Source: an uncultured Prevotella sp. (GTDB taxonomy: Bacteria > Bacteroidota > Bacteroidia > Bacteroidales > Bacteroidaceae). From it: DNA of 9,690 nucleotides. Shown here piece by piece: positions 6,688 through 9,690 of the stretch. The stretch lies in contig CAJKQX010000081.1 of assembly GCA_905202125.1 (NCBI GenBank), forward strand, positions 1 to 9,690. Direction: 5' to 3'. Within the stretch, counting starts at the first letter, position 1; the number at the start of each line of letters is the position of its first letter. A program made the translations under genes and the position numbers. The notes beneath the pieces are model-generated. The model had not been told where the DNA came from, made no database searches, and saw only the letters and a list, made by a program, of their open reading frames with translations.

Positions 6688-7329
6688 TTATTTCAGTTTG
6701 AGTTTGCCTTTGAGATCATCCACCTTCTTGTCTATTGCCTCGTTGGCCTTCTTCTTGCTTTCTTCCACTTTCTCGGCAGCTTTCTCTTCGGCTTTGGCTT
6801 TGCTCTCCTCTATTGCTTTGTCGGCAGCTTTTTTTGCCTCTTCGGGTGCATTCTTGACAGCCTCGATAGTCTTGGCTGCATTTGATACGACATCGTTGCC
6901 TTGCTCTTTGGCCGTACCGACCTGCGATTTCAGAGTCTCTACCAGCTCTGCGGCGGGCACATTGACAATGGCCGATGCGGCAGCTGCCACATTGTCACCG
7001 GCAATAGTCTTGATCTGCTCAGCATTAGCCTTGAGATATTCCTGCAATTTCTGCAGATATGTCTTGGCAGCTTCAGGGTTGGTTTCCACAAGTTCCTGTA
7101 TCTTGGCCTGGGTCTTGGCCAGTGCCTCATTGAATTTGCTTGCATCCTTAGCATCGAGCTGTGCTGTCATATCTTCAATAGCATTGTTCACCTCTTCGTT
7201 GTCAACGGCCTCAGCACTCACCTCCACATTGGTTGAATCGGCATCGCTTGCGCCCTGTTTCTGACTGTTACCACATCCGGTGAATGTCATTGCCGCAAAA
7301 GCAGCTACAATAACAAAAATCTTCTTCAT
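6688..7329 (-). CDS. Ala/Lys/Glu-rich helical lipoprotein, function unknown
   Basis: I do not recognise a named family. The 213-residue product begins with a lipoprotein signal peptide: MKK, a hydrophobic stretch IFVIVAAFAAMTF, then the lipobox FTGC with Cys19. The mature protein would be lipid-anchored in the periplasm or outer membrane. No acidic surface-export signal directly follows the cysteine (GNSQKQ), which favours a periplasm-facing location. After an acidic low-complexity linker (25-46) the chain is almost entirely predicted helix: a middle part (47-158) with one Ala/Val-rich stretch VAAAASAIVNVPAAELV, and a C-terminal part (159-213) built of Ala, Lys and Glu with coiled-coil or LEA-like character. 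There are no cysteines beyond the lipobox. It has its own promoter-like site and terminator, so it appears monocistronic between groEL and the kinase operon. A structural, stress-protective or envelope-spacer role is possible but unproven. Confidence 0.88.
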   Translation of the reverse strand: MKKIFVIVAAFAAMTFTGCGNSQKQGASDADSTNVEVSAEAVDNEEVNNAIEDMTAQLDAKDASKFNEALAKTQAKIQELVETNPEAAKTYLQKLQEYLKANAEQIKTIAGDNVAAAASAIVNVPAAELVETLKSQVGTAKEQGNDVVSNAAKTIEAVKNAPEEAKKAADKAIEESKAKAEEKAAEKVEESKKKANEAIDKKVDDLKGKLKLK

Positions 7330-7402
7330 AATACTTTATTTGTTTATGTTAATATATGAAAACATTAAGTCTGTACTCTTCACAGCCTGTATGTTACGCT
7401 TG

Positions 7403-7410
7403 CAAAAATA
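7403..7410 (-). promoter_or_regulatory. Bacteroidetes -7 element of the lipoprotein gene
   Basis: The - strand reads TATTTTTG, an exact TAnnTTTG match, about 73 nt before the lipoprotein ATG at 7329. The expected -33 region is AT-rich without a clear TTTG. Transcription would start near 7396, giving a ~65-nt leader. It lies just after the groEL terminator, consistent with independent transcription. Confidence 0.45.
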
Positions 7411-7444
7411 GCGATTTTAATTTAATAATACCATCGTAGAAAAT

Positions 7445-7481
7445 AAAAAAATGCCGAAGGAGAAACCCCTCGACATTTTTT
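7445..7481 (-). terminator. Terminator of the groES-groEL operon
   Basis: On the - strand AAAAAATG-TCGAGGG pairs with CTCCTTCGG-CATTTTTT through a stem of about 15 bp that includes a few G-T wobbles, closing on a short T-rich loop and ending in a run of T. It lies 27 nt beyond the groEL stop. The A run before and T run after the GC-rich core allow termination from either side. Confidence 0.8.
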
Positions 7482-7507
7482 GACTTAAATATTATGCGGA
7501 AGATAGT

Positions 7508-9136
7508 TTACATCATGCCTCCCATACCCGGCTGACCCATCGGCATTGCAGGCTTTTCCTCGGGTTTGTCTACGATGAGACACTCTGTCGTGAGGAACAT
7601 TCCTGCAATTGAGGCAGCGTTCTCAAGAGCCACACGAGCCACTTTGGCAGGGTCGATAACGCCTTTAGCGCGCAGATCCTCGTAGCAGTCGGTGCGGGCA
7701 TTGTAACCGAAGTCACCCTCGCCTTCGCGTACCTTCTGTACCACTACGGCTCCTTCGCCACCGGCATTGGTCACGATCTGACGCAGCGGTTCCTCGATGG
7801 CACGTACCACGATGTTGATACCTGTCTGCTCGTCGGCATTGTCACCCTTGATGTCTTTGAGAGCCTGCTGTGCGCGGATGTATGTAGTACCGCCACCCAC
7901 AACGACACCTTCCTCGATGGCGGCACGTGTGGCGCAGAGTGCATCGTCTACGCGGTCTTTCTTCTCTTTCATCTCCACCTCGCTGTTGGCACCCACATAG
8001 AGCACGGCTACGCCACCTGCGAGTTTGGCAAGACGCTCCTGTAGTTTCTCCTTGTCGTACGAACTTGTGGTGTTGGAGATTTCGTTCTTGAGCTGAGCTA
8101 TGCGGTCGGTGATGAGCTGTTTGTCGCCTGCACCATTGACAATAGTGGTTGTATCCTTGTTGACTGTCACCTTATCGCAAGTACCACACATCTCAAGTGT
8201 TGCCTTGTCGAGAGTCAGACCCTTCTCCTCGCTTACCACTACGCCACCTGTGAGCACAGCGATGTCCTCAAGCATGGCCTTGCGGCGGTCGCCGAAACCG
8301 GGAGCCTTTACAGCACATATCTTAAGTCCGCCACGCAGACGGTTGACAACAAGTGTGGTGAGAGCCTCAGAGTCTACGTCCTCTGCAATCACGAGCAACG
8401 GGCGTCCGCTTTCGGCAGCAGGCTGCAGTATGGGAAGGAAATCCTTGAGGTTGCTTATCTTCTTATCGTAAATGAGGATGTAGGGATTGTCCATCACGCA
8501 CTCCATCTTGTCTGCATCTGTCACGAAATATCCGCTCAGATAGCCACGGTCGAACTGCATACCCTCTACCACACCGATGCTGGTGTCGCGGCTCTTGCTC
8601 TCCTCGATAGTGATAACGCCGTCTTTTGAGACCTTGCGCATGGCGTCGGCCAGGAGTTTACCTATCTCGGGATCGTTGTTTGCAGACACTGTGGCCACTT
8701 GCTCTATCTTGTCGTAGTTGTCGCCCACCTGCTCGGAGTTATTCTTGATATAATCCACAACGGCAGCAACGGCCTTGTCAATACCGCGTTTGAGATCCAT
8801 CGGGTTGGCACCGGCTGTCACGTTCTTCAATCCTTCGTTGACGATGGCCTGTGTCAGGATGGTAGCTGTTGTGGTACCGTCGCCGGCGTCATCACCTGTC
8901 TTGCTGGCAACGCTCTTCACCAGCTGTGCGCCGGTATTCTCGAAACGGTCTTCCAGTTCGATTTCTTTAGCCACGGTTACACCGTCCTTTGTGATCTGCG
9001 GAGCACCGAACTTTTTCTCGATTACCACGTTGCGGCCTTTAGGGCCGAGAGTCACTTTCACTGCATTTGCCAGTTGGTCAACACCTCTTTTAAGAAGATC
9101 GCGTGACTCAATATTGAATTTTATTTCTTTTGCCAT
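7508..9136 (-). CDS. groEL: Chaperonin GroEL (60 kDa)
   Basis: Large subunit of the cytosolic double-ring chaperonin that folds proteins in an ATP-driven cage capped by GroES. The 542 residues are full length and colinear with the family: MAKEIKFNIESRD at the start, ATP-binding GPKG (31-34) and DGTTT (86-90), the apical signature GMQFDRGYLSGYF, the equatorial AAIEEGVVVGGGT containing the family signature, and a flexible Gly/Met tail ending GQPGMGGMM. The apical domain carries CGTC within EMCGTCDKV, a feature I associate with Prevotella and relatives but could not check. The ATG lies 51 nt after the groES stop with no Shine-Dalgarno sequence, only an A-rich leader, as is normal in Bacteroidetes. 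It is co-transcribed with groES and followed by a strong terminator. Confidence 0.98.
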   Translation of the reverse strand: MAKEIKFNIESRDLLKRGVDQLANAVKVTLGPKGRNVVIEKKFGAPQITKDGVTVAKEIELEDRFENTGAQLVKSVASKTGDDAGDGTTTATILTQAIVNEGLKNVTAGANPMDLKRGIDKAVAAVVDYIKNNSEQVGDNYDKIEQVATVSANNDPEIGKLLADAMRKVSKDGVITIEESKSRDTSIGVVEGMQFDRGYLSGYFVTDADKMECVMDNPYILIYDKKISNLKDFLPILQPAAESGRPLLVIAEDVDSEALTTLVVNRLRGGLKICAVKAPGFGDRRKAMLEDIAVLTGGVVVSEEKGLTLDKATLEMCGTCDKVTVNKDTTTIVNGAGDKQLITDRIAQLKNEISNTTSSYDKEKLQERLAKLAGGVAVLYVGANSEVEMKEKKDRVDDALCATRAAIEEGVVVGGGTTYIRAQQALKDIKGDNADEQTGINIVVRAIEEPLRQIVTNAGGEGAVVVQKVREGEGDFGYNARTDCYEDLRAKGVIDPAKVARVALENAASIAGMFLTTECLIVDKPEEKPAMPMGQPGMGGMM

Positions 9137-9187
9137 GATTATTTGTTGTTTTAAATTCTTATAAATTTGATGGTACCGCGCTCGTTA

Positions 9188-9457
9188 TCAACCTACGACG
9201 GCGAGCACATCGCTCTGACGCATAATGAGATATTTCACTCCTTCAAACTCGAGTTCGGTTCCGGAATACTTGCCGTAGAGCACTTCATCACCCTCTTTAA
9301 GGATCATTTCCTCATCTTTTGTACCATTGCCTGCGGCAACTACTTTGCCATGTTGCGGCTTTTCTTTGGCTGTGTCGGGAATGATGATGCCACCGACTTT
9401 CTCTTCTGCTTGTGCCGGGAGTACCAGCACTCTGTCTGCTAACGGTTTGATGTTCAT
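9188..9457 (-). CDS. groES: Co-chaperonin GroES (10 kDa)
   Basis: Forms the seven-subunit lid of the GroEL folding chamber. The 89 residues are a normal length for Bacteroidetes GroES. The start MNIKPLADRVLV, the mobile loop at about 16-33 with the GroEL-contacting hydrophobic GGIII followed by PDTAKEKP, the central GKVVAAGNG, the EGDEVLYGKYSGTE segment and the end YLIMRQSDVLAVV all match the family. It is the first gene of the groES-groEL operon. The leader before its ATG is very AT-rich, without a Shine-Dalgarno sequence or an exact -7 consensus, and the promoter was not pinned down. A group of TGACA/TGTCA boxes lies about 105-160 nt upstream. Confidence 0.97.
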   Translation of the reverse strand: MNIKPLADRVLVLPAQAEEKVGGIIIPDTAKEKPQHGKVVAAGNGTKDEEMILKEGDEVLYGKYSGTELEFEGVKYLIMRQSDVLAVVG

Positions 9458-9560
9458 AGTAAATTATATTTAAATTATATATTCTTTTTACACGTTTATT
9501 TCATTGAAACGTTGCATATCACTCCGTTAACAGCTAAAACCATGCCAAAAACGTTATCAC

Positions 9561-9616
9561 TGACATTTCTGTCATGTCACGACTGACATCCGTGACACAA
9601 TCGGGCCTATCTGACA
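9561..9616. promoter_or_regulatory. Array of TGACA/TGTCA boxes upstream of groES
   Basis: Six copies of the pentamer occur in 56 bp: TGACA at 9561, TGTCA at 9570 and 9575, TGACA at 9584, 9593 and 9612. Start-to-start distances are 9, 5, 9, 9 and 19 nt, so most boxes are separated by exactly 4 bases, and two perfect inverted pairs result (9561-9574 and 9575-9588). No CIRCE (TTAGCACTC-N9-GAGTGCTAA) is present between 9458 and 9690. Position and regularity suggest a binding site for a regulator of the chaperonin operon; no regulator is identified. The rest of 9458-9690 shows no gene. Confidence 0.45.
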
Positions 9617-9690
9617 ATGTTTAACCCAAATAAACGCACGGCTCTTTCATTTAAAAAATACAACAACGACATAAAGCCCCTACCCAGTCC

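Noticed and set aside
6623..7264. 213-codon + strand reading frame opposite the lipoprotein gene
   Set aside because: Its Ser/Ala/Leu-rich translation is the mirror of the Ala/Lys/Glu codons of the real gene on the other strand, and the lipoprotein has a signal peptide, promoter and terminator.
9458..9690. CIRCE element or HrcA operator upstream of groES
   Set aside because: No TTAGCACTC or GAGTGCTAA half-site was found in this interval on either strand.
1..9690. tRNA or rRNA genes, CRISPR array, phage or defence genes
   Set aside because: No tRNA-like cloverleaf, rRNA sequence, regularly spaced direct repeats with unique spacers, or nuclease, helicase or phage structural genes were recognised.

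Overview
The window looks like chromosomal DNA from the Bacteroidales, probably Prevotella or a close relative. This rests on the GroEL sequence with its GGM-type tail, on Bacteroidetes-style -7 elements (TAnnTTTG) instead of E. coli-type promoters, on A-rich leaders with little Shine-Dalgarno signal, and on two insertion-sequence types (IS1380, ISAon1) common in that phylum. The genus is a guess from protein resemblance; no database was searched.

Left third (1-2384), accessory and decayed: a near full-length IS1380-family transposase on the + strand lies beside a scar on the - strand. In the scar, the 5' end of an ISAon1-type element runs, within about 10 nt and in another frame, into the last ~56 codons of a Crp/Fnr-family regulator. 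A promoter-like element and a small palindrome lie just beyond the regulator's stop. They point at the IS1380 copy, as if the insertion had separated them from their gene.

Centre (2385-6600), - strand: a compact apparent operon follows a good Bacteroidetes promoter. Its genes are an AmgK-like amino-sugar kinase fused to the C-terminal domain of RapZ, a MurU-like nucleotidyltransferase 2 nt later, and guaA (GMP synthase) 20 nt after that, closed by a 12-bp hairpin. The first two genes are the enzymes expected for recycling peptidoglycan sugar: MurNAc to MurNAc-1-P to UDP-MurNAc, bypassing fosfomycin-sensitive MurA. The RapZ domain is known in enterobacteria as a glucosamine-6-phosphate sensor and RNA binder, which makes the fusion the most interesting object here.

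Right third (6601-9690), also - strand: a small Ala/Lys/Glu-rich lipoprotein of unknown function with its own promoter-like element and terminator, then the groES-groEL chaperonin operon with a strong terminator. Upstream of groES there is no CIRCE element, but there is a regular array of TGACA/TGTCA boxes that may be its heat-shock control site.
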